From UBA2357 sp041678045 (lineage in GTDB: Bacteria; Pseudomonadota; Gammaproteobacteria; Burkholderiales; Rhodocyclaceae): 64,000 bases of DNA. Location of the stretch: positions 91,305 to 155,304 of the forward strand of contig JBAYOV010000002.1 of NCBI GenBank assembly GCA_041678045.1, given 5' to 3'. This document shows, piece by piece, positions 42,669-51,430 of the stretch (its first letter is position 1; each line of letters begins with the position of its first letter). A program made the translations under genes and the position numbers. The notes beneath the pieces are model-generated. The model was not told where the DNA came from. It made no database searches and saw only the letters and a program-made list of their open reading frames with translations.

Positions 42669-43550
42669 TCATGCCTCCGGGCGCTGAAGCTCAATGATGA
42701 GGTAAGAGGCAAAATATTCGCCGATCAGCGGCATGCCCATCAGGGTTTTGCCAGCCAGGCGGCGCAGCGCCGAACCACCGAAGCTGTGCCGCTCCAGTCG
42801 GTCGATGCAAAAGCCGGCATCCCGGGCAAGTGTCTGAAACTTCGCCACATCCAGTTTGTTGATATAGCCTTGTTCATCGAAAGACGACCATGCACGCCAC
42901 TTGTTGGGTCTTTTTTCGCCGTTTTCGTCCAGGTCCCAGTGTCTCGGCACGAACTCGGGCAGGTCGTAAATCATCTCTGCGGTGCGAAACATGGCACGTT
43001 CGCCGAACAGAACATGTGCCCATGGAATGGGTACCAGCGCTTCCATGTGCGGTCCCCAGGGGCCTTTGTACGGGAACCACTCGATCAGGCAGCGCCCGCC
43101 AGGCCTGAGCACACGGAACCATTCGCGCAGGATGGATGCAGGGGCCATGACATGTTCCATGCAGTCAAAGGCCACCAGCGTGTCGAAACTCCGGTCCTGC
43201 ACCGGAACGCCCTCTTCTGTGCCGACGATGAATTCCACATTGACGCCCGTAGGGGGGGGATGATCTGCAAGGGCAGCCTTGGCGCGTGCAATGCCTTCTG
43301 GCTTGAGATCCACGCCGGTGATGCTTTTTGGATGCTTCTCGTGTGCGAGGTACAGACTCAATGGACCGTCGCCACAGCCAAAGTCAAGAATGTCCCGGTC
43401 TGTTACATGAGCGTCGGAAAATGCGGACCAACTGCGTGACAGCGACGCGTTGCGCCAGTCACGATAGGTTCCATAGTCGATCGTGCGCTTGGCCGGAGGG
43501 CGCATCAACCGGCGGCTCAGAGCGAAGCACGCACGCGTGCGAAGGTCCAT
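42669..43550 (-). CDS. SAM-dependent class I methyltransferase
   Basis: 293 residues. Motif I is ILDFGCGDGPLSLYLA, with the acidic motif II in ITGVDLKPEGIARA and a post-I FDTLVAFDCMEHV. Probably methylates a sugar or lipid in the exopolysaccharide pathway, inferred from position only. The stop lies about 40 bases from the convergent flippase stop. Confidence 0.88.
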   Translation of the reverse strand: MDLRTRACFALSRRLMRPPAKRTIDYGTYRDWRNASLSRSWSAFSDAHVTDRDILDFGCGDGPLSLYLAHEKHPKSITGVDLKPEGIARAKAALADHPPPTGVNVEFIVGTEEGVPVQDRSFDTLVAFDCMEHVMAPASILREWFRVLRPGGRCLIEWFPYKGPWGPHMEALVPIPWAHVLFGERAMFRTAEMIYDLPEFVPRHWDLDENGEKRPNKWRAWSSFDEQGYINKLDVAKFQTLARDAGFCIDRLERHSFGGSALRRLAGKTLMGMPLIGEYFASYLIIELQRPEA

Positions 43551-43601
43551 GTCAGGCTCCTGTGGAATGCGGGTTCGTGGTCGGGAGAGTCGGGAGAAGG
43601 C

Positions 43602-44555
43602 TCATCTGCGCAGCAGACTCATGACGGCATAGCGCCAGCTGGCCAGACGGGTGGGGTGCAGGCGAACTGCCTCGGCAAAGGCCTGGCGTGCTATGGCCGG
43701 ATCGCCTTCCCAGAAGTGATGGTAACCAAAATCGAAGCAGGTACCGGCCAGGCGGCGGCGCACCGCCCGGGCGTCCGACTGCTCGCCGTTCGGCCCTTGC
43801 AGGCCCCACTGGGCCAGGGCTTTTTCCAGAACCCGCTGCTCGTAGTTGATGCCGGGCCATTTCTTGATGCAACCGTCGCCGTGCAGGCGATACAGGGCAT
43901 GCACCACGTCGAGCTTGTGGATTTCGGTCAGCCGCGAGGCGCGCAGCCAGTAGTCGTAATCCTGCCCGCGCTTGAGTTCAGGGTCGAAATGTCCGACACG
44001 CTCCACCAGTTCGCGCCGGGCCATGGTGGTGATGGTGTGCAACAGCGAACCGAAAAGCAGCCGGTTGTAGAGCCAGCCGCTGCCCTGGGACACCGTGCCC
44101 GGCAGCGTGTCCGCCGCCTCGTCGGATACGCCCAGCTCGACGGCGGTCGGGTAGCGGCCCTGAGCATCCGGTTTCCATGCTCGCCAGCGCGAATAAATCA
44201 TGCCGAGTTCCGGGTGGGCCTGCAGGTAGCGGACCTGGGTGCTCAGCTTGCCCGGCAGCCAGACGTCGTCGGAGTCGAGAAAGGCGATGAAGTCCCCGTG
44301 CGCTGCATCCAGCCCGGCATTGCGCGCCACGGCCGAGCCCTGGTTGCGTTGCGTGATCAGGCGGATGCGGTTTCCATAACCCTGCAGGATTTCGAGTGTG
44401 CCGTCGGTGGAGCCGTCATCGATGACCAGCAACTCCTTTGCCGGATAGTCCTGGTTCAGTACGCTGTCAATGGATTCCGCAATCCAGGCAGCGGTGTTGT
44501 AGGCCGGCATGATCACCGACACCAGAGGGGCGGCACAGGGCGAGGACTGGGGCAT
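43602..44555 (-). CDS. Glycosyltransferase family 2
   Basis: 317 residues. GT-A start VSVIMPAYNTAAWIAESIDS, LLVIDDGSTDGT, and the metal-binding DSDDVWLPGKL; the acceptor region has GQDYDYWLRAS. The last 60 residues are helical and TPR-like. Adds a sugar from a nucleotide donor. It starts about 50 bases before the stop of the upstream propeller gene on the same strand. Confidence 0.93.
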   Translation of the reverse strand: MPQSSPCAAPLVSVIMPAYNTAAWIAESIDSVLNQDYPAKELLVIDDGSTDGTLEILQGYGNRIRLITQRNQGSAVARNAGLDAAHGDFIAFLDSDDVWLPGKLSTQVRYLQAHPELGMIYSRWRAWKPDAQGRYPTAVELGVSDEAADTLPGTVSQGSGWLYNRLLFGSLLHTITTMARRELVERVGHFDPELKRGQDYDYWLRASRLTEIHKLDVVHALYRLHGDGCIKKWPGINYEQRVLEKALAQWGLQGPNGEQSDARAVRRRLAGTCFDFGYHHFWEGDPAIARQAFAEAVRLHPTRLASWRYAVMSLLRR

Positions 44556-44606
44556 GGCGCGTGTCTTCAGGGTTTGCTGGGCTGCAATGATGCCATGGGC
44601 AGCGGC

Positions 44607-47048
44607 TCAATAGTCTGCGGGCAGTCGCTGCAGGATGATGCCGCGCCGCAGATCCGACCAGATCAGCACATCCGTGCCCGGCAGTGGGGTCACCCTGTGC
44701 CAGTTCTCGTAGCGATCGAAGGGGCGCTGGCGCTCGGGTGTGTTGCGCCAGTCGTACAGCACTTTCCAGGGTTTGCCGCGTGGCGGGTCGCCCACATACA
44801 TCACGGTGGCGTTGTGCTTGAGCAAGAGGTAGTCACCGGTAACCGGGTGGTAGGTGAGCCGGGTATTGCCCGCGACATACGCCTGGCCGGAAGCACCATG
44901 GCGACGGAAACGTCCCTCGGCATCGAGGGTAGCCGTTGCCTGGCTGCCTTTCGGATGATTATTGCCGTATTGGGTCATGCCTCCGTAAATAAGCACTTCG
45001 CGGCGTACCGGGTTGTACAGCGTGGTGCCGCTGTAGCCGGAGGACTGGGTGCGTCCGGGCGGGCCTGCATAGTCAGGATGGTTATCCGGTGGCACCCACG
45101 CCGGGTCGCCCGGCCCCCAGACGAATACTCTGCCCATCAGGTGTCCGTCGATGCCCTCGCCCAGGTCGGGGTCCTGCTGGCTGCTTGGGCCCAGGGTGTA
45201 GAGTACAAACTTGCCGATGTCCGGATGCCAGGCCGTCGAGTGGTCGCCCACATCGTGTGCGCGCGCATGATTTGCACCGATGCCGAATTCCTCCCAATGC
45301 TCCGGGCGGTCATAGCGGGCACGTACCAAACGGCCTACCGAGGTCTTTTCCGGCTCGCTCGGTGAGAAGTACAGGTAGCCGTCGCCACCGTCCATCAGGC
45401 GGTTGTAGGGGCGACGTTCCGCGCCTTCATAGTCCAGGCCCGGGGGCGAGACCACGCCATTCCAGCTCAGGTCGGGCTCCAGCCAGGTGACCGAGCGTAT
45501 CGAGGTGTCGCGCATCAGGATGTTGAAGAGGCGGCCGGTGCCCGGATCGAACACCATGCGGTCGGACCACCCCACGCCGAAAGTGCCGTTCTCGCCAGGC
45601 GCGTGCCAGTTGGTGCTGTTGAGTTGTGAAATCGAGTCGACCCCCGGAGGCAGGCGGGTGTCCACCCTGCGGAATTCACCGGACTTCAGGGTTGCAGCGA
45701 TCTCGAACAGCCTGGAGGGCGGGGCGGGGGGCGGTCCCGGGCGCACCGGCCCGATCATCGCCCGGTTGGCCGGTTTGAGTGAATACTGCCCGTCCGGTTT
45801 GGACTCCGGTTTGGGGGTTGACTGCATCGCGGCGTGCCCGTCGGTCCGCTGGCTGGCAGGCGGTGTTGTGCTGGGGGGCGAGTCGAGTGCTGTGGCCTCG
45901 TAGCCTGGAGCGAAAGCACTCGGATGGCGGTACAGCTTCGGACCGTCCTGATGCAGCCACAGAATCACGCCAAGCGGTCGAATCGGCATCGGAACGATAC
46001 CCCCCTGATCGGAAAAGGGCCAGTTGCCAGCGGTCCACGAACGCGCCTTGCGCCATTCTCCCCGCTCGGCGTCCAGTTCCCACAGGATGCGCATGTTGCT
46101 TGCCTGCAAGACCAGATAATGCCCGGTCTGCGGGTCGTAGGTCAGGCTGCTGAAGTGAATGCCGAAGTTGAAGGGGGCCTCGCCCAGGTCGCGCACCTGT
46201 CCCCCTGCGTCCAGCACCGATACCTTGTTGCGCGAGTTGTTGCCGCCGATGAACAGCATCTCGCGGCGTACCGGGTTGTACTGGGCCGCAGAGTGGTAGC
46301 CATGCACCGCCACCTTGCCATACTCGGCCCACTGGCCGTCACGCCAGCCATACAGGTGGTTTTCCCGGATGTAGATCAGCCGCCCCAGCGCGTCGTGCCA
46401 TTCGATCGGGTCGGTATGCTCCCAGCCGGAGGACTTGCCCGGAAAGTCCTGGCTTGCGACTTCCCAGCGTTCTTCGTCGATGATGTAGCGATGCAGGATC
46501 CGGGGCGCCCGAAAGGCGCTCATCTTGTAGTAATGCCCCTGCTCCGGATCGAGTGCGACCTTGCCATACACATGGGCGAAGGGGGCCGGGCCGTTGTCCA
46601 GCGGCAGGTGCCGCCAGCGATGATCCTGTGCCGAATAGGCCATGAACACGGACTTCTTGCGATCGCCATAGAGCAGGCCGATCTGGCGCTTTTCGTCCCA
46701 GTGGGCGCTGTCGTTCCAGGTGTCGGGGTCGAAGGTGGTGGCGCGCAGGAAATCGTAGTAACGCTCGAAGCCTTCCGGCAAGCCGGCCTCCAGCGGGACG
46801 AAGCGGCCCGCTTCGAGCGAGGCTGCGAGTTGCCCGATGCGCGTGGCCTCAAGCGCGGCTTGCCGGGCCTGTGCCGGGGCGACCGCCAGCAGCAGGAGAA
46901 GCAGCAGCGCACGCCACAGAACGGGCCACAGGGCTGTCGCCGTGACCCGTTGCAGGCCGGCAGGCCGTGGAGGGTGGGAGCAGGGCAGGAGGCCGGGTGG
47001 GATACCGGCTGGGATAAGGTGCGGGATACGTTGCGGGATACAGGGCAT
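44607..47048 (-). CDS. Large exported protein of two related propeller-like modules, unknown function
   Basis: About 813 residues. The N-terminus has repeated IP units, then a hydrophobic helix (WPVLWRALLLLLLLAVAPAQA), a signal peptide or anchor. Two modules follow, about residues 70-400 and 480-810, joined by a Pro/Ser/Thr-rich linker. Both open alike (LAASLEAGRFVPLEAGLPEG against IAATLKSGEFRRVDTRLPPG) and share a blade motif (YNPVRREMLFIGG against YNPVRREVLIYGG). Kelch-like propellers often bind sugars or proteins. The start is uncertain: ATG 47048 has no good ribosome site. Confidence 0.75.
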   Translation of the reverse strand: MPCIPQRIPHLIPAGIPPGLLPCSHPPRPAGLQRVTATALWPVLWRALLLLLLLAVAPAQARQAALEATRIGQLAASLEAGRFVPLEAGLPEGFERYYDFLRATTFDPDTWNDSAHWDEKRQIGLLYGDRKKSVFMAYSAQDHRWRHLPLDNGPAPFAHVYGKVALDPEQGHYYKMSAFRAPRILHRYIIDEERWEVASQDFPGKSSGWEHTDPIEWHDALGRLIYIRENHLYGWRDGQWAEYGKVAVHGYHSAAQYNPVRREMLFIGGNNSRNKVSVLDAGGQVRDLGEAPFNFGIHFSSLTYDPQTGHYLVLQASNMRILWELDAERGEWRKARSWTAGNWPFSDQGGIVPMPIRPLGVILWLHQDGPKLYRHPSAFAPGYEATALDSPPSTTPPASQRTDGHAAMQSTPKPESKPDGQYSLKPANRAMIGPVRPGPPPAPPSRLFEIAATLKSGEFRRVDTRLPPGVDSISQLNSTNWHAPGENGTFGVGWSDRMVFDPGTGRLFNILMRDTSIRSVTWLEPDLSWNGVVSPPGLDYEGAERRPYNRLMDGGDGYLYFSPSEPEKTSVGRLVRARYDRPEHWEEFGIGANHARAHDVGDHSTAWHPDIGKFVLYTLGPSSQQDPDLGEGIDGHLMGRVFVWGPGDPAWVPPDNHPDYAGPPGRTQSSGYSGTTLYNPVRREVLIYGGMTQYGNNHPKGSQATATLDAEGRFRRHGASGQAYVAGNTRLTYHPVTGDYLLLKHNATVMYVGDPPRGKPWKVLYDWRNTPERQRPFDRYENWHRVTPLPGTDVLIWSDLRRGIILQRLPADY
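46999..47046. repeat. Four 12-bp tandem units at the start of the propeller gene
   Basis: GGGATA recurs exactly every 12 bases (46999, 47011, 47023, 47035) with variable six-base partners. On the minus strand it encodes the repeated Ile-Pro pairs before the hydrophobic helix. Confidence 0.75.
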
Positions 47049-47180
47049 GGCAGGGGCGTGGTCCGGCTTGGCGGGTGTGTGGGCGGGCGAGGCGTGACCG
47101 TGGAGTATGGCCGTGGATATTCCCGTGGTCTGGCTGGCGGGATACCATAAGCCCGGTGGCTTCATTGTGGACAGGCAGAC

Positions 47181-48854
47181 ATGACTTCTCAAGCGGAAAT
47201 TCCCTACGGATTGCACGGTGGTTTTCTGGCCTCGGCACAGCGCTGGCCGGACCGGCCGGCGCTGGAACTGGGTGACGAGGTGCTCGACTATGCGGCGCTC
47301 AGGGGGGTCGCCAGCCGGATTGCCGTCTGCCTGCAGTCGGCCGAGGCCGGCCCCGAGAGCGCTGAAGGCGCGCGCGTGGGCGTGCTGGCGCACCGTTCGG
47401 TGGCCATGTACGCAGGCATTCTTGGCACGCTGATGGCCGGTTGCGTGCTGGTGCCGCTCAACCCGGGTTTTCCGGCACAGCGCAGTGCGGCCATGGTGCG
47501 ACTGTCCGGCGCGCGCAGTCTGGTGGTCGATGCCGCAGGGCTCGCCGTGCTGCCGGCCCTGTTGACGCAACTGGAGGAGAGGGCGGCCTCGGCAGGCGCC
47601 GGGCAGATGGACGGACTGCACATCGTGCTGGCCGGGCGGCTTCAGACCGAAGCTGAGGCCCACGCCGTGGCGGCGCTCGTCCAGGACTGGCCGCAACACC
47701 GTTTCGTCACGCCCGAAGAGGCGGTGCCGGTGGACTGGCAGCCGGTTTCGGTGGCGCCCGACAGCCTCGCCTGCGTGTTCTTCACCTCGGGCAGCACCGG
47801 TGTGCCCAAGGGCGTGGGGGTGCTGCATCGCAACGCCCTGCGTTTTGTGGACATGTCCCGGGAGCGTTACGGAGATGCCGCCCCCGGCCTGAGCGAGCAG
47901 GACCGTTTCTCGCAGTTTTACGACATCACTTTCGACTCATCGATGTTCGACCTGTATGTGAGCTGGGCCTTTGGCGCCTGCCTGTGCTGTCCGACAGCCT
48001 TCGAATGGGTCAATCCGAACAAGTTCATCGAGGCCAGACGGCTCACCGTGGTCGATTTCGTGCCCTCCACCGGTCACGCGATGAACCGGGGCGATGCCTG
48101 GCGGGCCGGGCGCTTTGCAGGGCTGCGCCTGTGCCGTTTTGGCGGCGAGGCGCTGTCGGCCGGACTGGCGGCCAGACTGGCCGAGGCGGCACCGCATGCG
48201 GTTGTCGAAAACGTGTATGGCCCCACCGAGTGCACCGTGGACGCCGCCTATTATCGCTGGGCGCGCACGCGCAGCCCGGCCGAATGCGAGCACGGCATCG
48301 TGCCCATCGGGTACGCCGGCAATCAGGTCGGGCTGCTGGTCGTGGATGAACACCTGCAGGAAGTGGCCCCCGGCGAAGCGGGCGAGTTGCTGATCAGCGG
48401 TCCGCAGGTCACCCCGGGTTACTGGCAGGACCCTGCGCGCACCGCCAGCGTGTTCATTCAGGTGCCCGGGCGCAGTGGCGTGCATTACCGTACGGGCGAC
48501 CTGGTGCGCCGACCGGCCGACAGTGGTCCGATCGTTTATCTGGGGCGCATGGATCAGCAGATCAAGATTTCCGGTGTGCGCATCGAACTGGGCGAAATCG
48601 AGCAGGCGCTGTGCGAGTTGACTGGCGCAGAGTTGGCGGTTGCGGTGGGCTGGCCGCTCACCGACAGCGGTGCCTCCGGGGTGGTCGCTTTTGTGGCCGG
48701 CGTGTCCGGGCAAGACCCGGTGGCGCTGCGCGAAGCCCTCAAGCAGCGCCTGCCTGCGGTGATGGTGCCCAAGACCATCCACTTCATGGCGGATTTTCCG
48801 CTGAACGTGAATGGCAAGATCGACCGCAAGGCACTGCTTGAAAGTCTGGGCTGA
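47181..48854 (+). CDS. Adenylate-forming enzyme, exosortase A-associated (TIGR03098 type, amino-acid adenylation-like)
   Basis: 557 residues. Core motifs: FTSGSTGVPKGV at 201, ENVYGPTECT near 345, YRTGDLVRR near 435, and the catalytic Lys in NGKIDRKALL near 548. The ITFDSSMFDLYVSWAFG segment carries the Asp that in NRPS adenylation domains binds the amino group, so an amino acid or amine-bearing acid is a likely substrate. With no carrier domain of its own, it probably loads the small acyl carrier protein encoded at 50262. Confidence 0.9.
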   Translation: MTSQAEIPYGLHGGFLASAQRWPDRPALELGDEVLDYAALRGVASRIAVCLQSAEAGPESAEGARVGVLAHRSVAMYAGILGTLMAGCVLVPLNPGFPAQRSAAMVRLSGARSLVVDAAGLAVLPALLTQLEERAASAGAGQMDGLHIVLAGRLQTEAEAHAVAALVQDWPQHRFVTPEEAVPVDWQPVSVAPDSLACVFFTSGSTGVPKGVGVLHRNALRFVDMSRERYGDAAPGLSEQDRFSQFYDITFDSSMFDLYVSWAFGACLCCPTAFEWVNPNKFIEARRLTVVDFVPSTGHAMNRGDAWRAGRFAGLRLCRFGGEALSAGLAARLAEAAPHAVVENVYGPTECTVDAAYYRWARTRSPAECEHGIVPIGYAGNQVGLLVVDEHLQEVAPGEAGELLISGPQVTPGYWQDPARTASVFIQVPGRSGVHYRTGDLVRRPADSGPIVYLGRMDQQIKISGVRIELGEIEQALCELTGAELAVAVGWPLTDSGASGVVAFVAGVSGQDPVALREALKQRLPAVMVPKTIHFMADFPLNVNGKIDRKALLESLG

Positions 48855-48929
48855 GCGCGCCCGGTCCGGAGCGCGCCCCCCGACCGCCGACTCCCCACCC
48901 CGTACCCCGAATGGCAAGGAGGCTTTTCC

Positions 48930-49736
48930 ATGAGCAAGCGCATCCTGATGTGTCCGCCCGAGCACTTCGACATCGAGTACGAGATCAACCCCTGGATGCA
49001 TGTCAGCGACCCGGTGCTGCCCGCCCGTGCCCGTGCCCAGTGGCAGGCGCTGCATGACATCTACACCCGCGAGCTGGGCTGGCAGGTGGCGCTGGTGCCG
49101 CCACAGCCCGGCCTGCCCGACATGGTGTTCACCGCCAATGGCGGGCTGGTGGTGGGGGGGCGGCTGGTGCTGCCGCGCTTCCGTCAGCCCGAGCGGCAGG
49201 GTGAAACACCGTGGTTTGCGGCCTGGTTTGCGCAGGCCGGCTATACCGAGAGCCTGCAGCCGCGTCATGATTTCGAAGGGGAGGGGGATGCGCTGCTATG
49301 GAATGACCTCCTGTTTGCAGGCTATCCGTGGCGCAGCGACCAGCCCGCGCATCGCGAACTGGCCGCCTGGCTGGGTGTGACCGTGGTCAGCCTGCAGCTC
49401 ACCGATGCGCGCTTCTACCACCTGGATACCGCGCTCACCATCGTCGATGAACACACCGTCGCGGTCTATCCGCCCGCCTTCACCGCCGACAGCCTGGCCG
49501 CAATCCGCGCCCATGTGCCACAGGTGATCGAGGCCTCCACCGCCGACGCCATGGCCTACGGCCTGAATGCGATGAGCGACGGACGCAGCATCGTACTCAG
49601 CGACCGCGCCACGGGCCTGATCGAATGCTATCGCCAGCGCGGAATGCAGGTCTGCCCCACGCCGATAGACGAATTCCAGAAATCCGGAGGCGGCGTGAAA
49701 TGCCTCAGCCTGGAACTGCGCCCGCCGGGCGGGTGA
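48930..49736 (+). CDS. Dimethylarginine dimethylaminohydrolase/amidinotransferase-family protein
   Basis: 268 residues of the guanidine-modifying (pentein) fold. Substrate-binding VFTANGGLVV, catalytic His in ARFYHLDTAL and catalytic Cys in GGGVKCLSLEL are all present, so it should be active. Members hydrolyse arginine derivatives or transfer amidino groups. An AAGGAGG site precedes the ATG. Located between the adenylation enzyme and the acyl carrier protein, so it could prepare or process an arginine-like unit; this link is inferred. Confidence 0.88.
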   Translation: MSKRILMCPPEHFDIEYEINPWMHVSDPVLPARARAQWQALHDIYTRELGWQVALVPPQPGLPDMVFTANGGLVVGGRLVLPRFRQPERQGETPWFAAWFAQAGYTESLQPRHDFEGEGDALLWNDLLFAGYPWRSDQPAHRELAAWLGVTVVSLQLTDARFYHLDTALTIVDEHTVAVYPPAFTADSLAAIRAHVPQVIEASTADAMAYGLNAMSDGRSIVLSDRATGLIECYRQRGMQVCPTPIDEFQKSGGGVKCLSLELRPPGG

Positions 49737-49790
49737 AGCCAGAGTGCGGGCGCTTCAGATTTTTGTCCGTCAGGCGGGGCGGCGCTTTGG

Positions 49791-50081
49791 TCATACGGGC
49801 GTGGCTTCTGCAAGCACCGAAGCCCGGAATGCGTCTGGCAGCGCATTGGGCGTCAGTACATCGACAGGTATTCCCAGCAACTGATCCAGTTCGTGGCGGA
49901 TTGCACCGATATCGAACAGGGTGGTTTCTGCCGTAGGGTCAATCAGGATGTCGAGATCGCTGTCGTCGGTGTCCTGGCCGTGGAGTACCGAACCGAACAC
50001 GCGTGCATTATGGGCATTGTGCGCTTCGACAATCCGGCGAATGGCATCACGGTGCAGGTTCAACGCCTGAGAAGGTTTCAC
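49791..50081 (-). CDS. MNT-type nucleotidyltransferase domain protein
   Basis: 96 residues. The minimal nucleotidyltransferase motif GSVLHGQDTDDSDLDILID is intact. Such proteins (MntA) normally pair with a HEPN toxin and neutralise it by AMPylation. I see no HEPN-encoding frame on either side: the neighbours belong to the exopolysaccharide locus. It may therefore be an orphan or left from a lost toxin-antitoxin pair. Confidence 0.85.
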   Translation of the reverse strand: MKPSQALNLHRDAIRRIVEAHNAHNARVFGSVLHGQDTDDSDLDILIDPTAETTLFDIGAIRHELDQLLGIPVDVLTPNALPDAFRASVLAEATPV

Positions 50082-50261
50082 GGTCGCGCTCCCGGGTCAC
50101 GGATTTTTCTGCATGATAGGTTTAATGCCATCGCCAGACAACAACGGGTCTCGGGAATTGCCTGCCCAAGCCCTGCAGCATATCCCCGGATGGTGTCATC
50201 GCCTATAATCCGCCGTCGCTGGGGTTCGGCGTGGGGTCGGGCCATCACAAGGAGCAAGGTT

Positions 50262-50510
50262 TTGGATATCACGAAAGAAGTGTTGACGCTGCTCGATGCG
50301 GTGTTGAGTCTCAATGGCCGGGCGCTGGCGTTTCAGATCGACACGCCCTTGCTGGGGGCGGTGCCCGAGCTGGACTCGATGGCGGTGATTGCGCTGCTCA
50401 ACGGGCTGGAAGAGCGCTTTGGCATGGCAGTGGACGATGACGAGATCGACGGTGCCATCTTCGAATCGGTCGGCACGCTGGTGGCTTTCGTGGAGCACAA
50501 GCTCGCGTGA
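50262..50510 (+). CDS. Acyl carrier protein, exosortase A-associated
   Basis: 82 residues beginning MDITKEVLTLLDAVLSLNG with a TTG start at 50262, chosen because AAGGAGCAAGG at 50249-50259 is correctly spaced. The phosphopantetheine serine lies in PELDSMAVIAL (about residue 40) and the rest is an acidic four-helix carrier domain. Its GTGA stop overlaps the start of the hydrolase gene. It would carry the acyl or aminoacyl unit made by the adenylation enzyme at 47181. Confidence 0.9.
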   Translation: MDITKEVLTLLDAVLSLNGRALAFQIDTPLLGAVPELDSMAVIALLNGLEERFGMAVDDDEIDGAIFESVGTLVAFVEHKLA

Positions 50511-51430
50511 GTACATGGACGCGTGAGGCATTCCTGCTGCGCTGCGACAGCGGAGCGGAATGTTTCGCGCTGCTCACCTTGCCGGCAGGCCGTCCGCGTG
50601 GCGTGCTGCTGCATCTGCCCGCCTTTGCCGAGGAAATGAACAAGTCGCGGCGCATGGTGGCACTGACCGCCCAGACCCTGGCGCAAGCGGGCTGGGCGAC
50701 CCTGATCTACGACCCGGCGGGCTGTGGTGACAGTGCCGGCGTGCTGGAGGCGCAGACCTGGGAAGGCTGGCTCGACGAGATCGACAGCATGAAAGCCTGG
50801 GTGGTCCAGCGTTTCGGCCAACCCCCATTGCTGTGGGGCTTGCGCGCCGGGTGTCTGCTGCTGGCCGGGCATCTTGCCCGCCATGCAGGGCAGGAACGAG
50901 GGCAGGCGCCGCCGGCACCGGCGATGCTGTGGCAACCGGTGTTCAATGGGCGCCAGCACCTGACCCAGTTCCTGCGCATCCGCATGGCAGCCGACATGCT
51001 GGCCGACGCCGATGCCAAAGGGGTGATGCAGTCCATGCGCGAACAACTGGCCGCCGGCGAATGCGTTGAGGTCGCGGGCTATCGCCTGCCGCCTGCGCTT
51101 GCCGAGGGGCTGGGCAGTGCCACGCTGGCGCTGCCGGCGGCTGCCGTGTCGAACATCTTTCTGGGTGAGGTGCAGTCTCCCCCGGCCTCGGCCATCGCCG
51201 ATGCTGCCGCACAGCCCCCCGCAGCGCTGTCGCCGGCCGCCCGTCTGGCCATCGAACGCTGGCGTGGGAGTGGACTGGCGGTGCACGAAACGGCCGTGAC
51301 CGGGCCGGCATTCTGGAACACGCTGGACATCACCACGGCCCCCGCGCTGCTGCAGGCTTCGTGCGCCTGGCTGGCGAGCCTGCCCTCCGCTTCCAGTCAA
51401 GAGAGGCTGCGGATGGAGGGCGTGGCATGA
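50507..51430 (+). CDS. Alpha/beta hydrolase, exosortase A-associated hydrolase 2 (TIGR03101 type)
   Basis: 307 residues with an alpha/beta hydrolase outline (GVLLHLPAFAEEMNKSRRM, LIYDPAGCGDSAG). The nucleophile elbow reads LLWGLRAGCLL, with Arg where Ser is expected, so the classical esterase triad is missing. It is translated from GTG in a GTGA overlap with the acyl carrier protein gene, suggesting joint action on a carrier-bound intermediate. Confidence 0.88.
   Translation: MSTWTREAFLLRCDSGAECFALLTLPAGRPRGVLLHLPAFAEEMNKSRRMVALTAQTLAQAGWATLIYDPAGCGDSAGVLEAQTWEGWLDEIDSMKAWVVQRFGQPPLLWGLRAGCLLLAGHLARHAGQERGQAPPAPAMLWQPVFNGRQHLTQFLRIRMAADMLADADAKGVMQSMREQLAAGECVEVAGYRLPPALAEGLGSATLALPAAAVSNIFLGEVQSPPASAIADAAAQPPAALSPAARLAIERWRGSGLAVHETAVTGPAFWNTLDITTAPALLQASCAWLASLPSASSQERLRMEGVA

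Noticed and set aside
47049..47828. Upstream extension of the propeller gene opposite the adenylation gene
   Set aside because: The residues upstream of the Ile-Pro repeats mirror the coding strand of the adenylation enzyme and lack the features of a leader; the signal-peptide-like helix follows ATG 47048.
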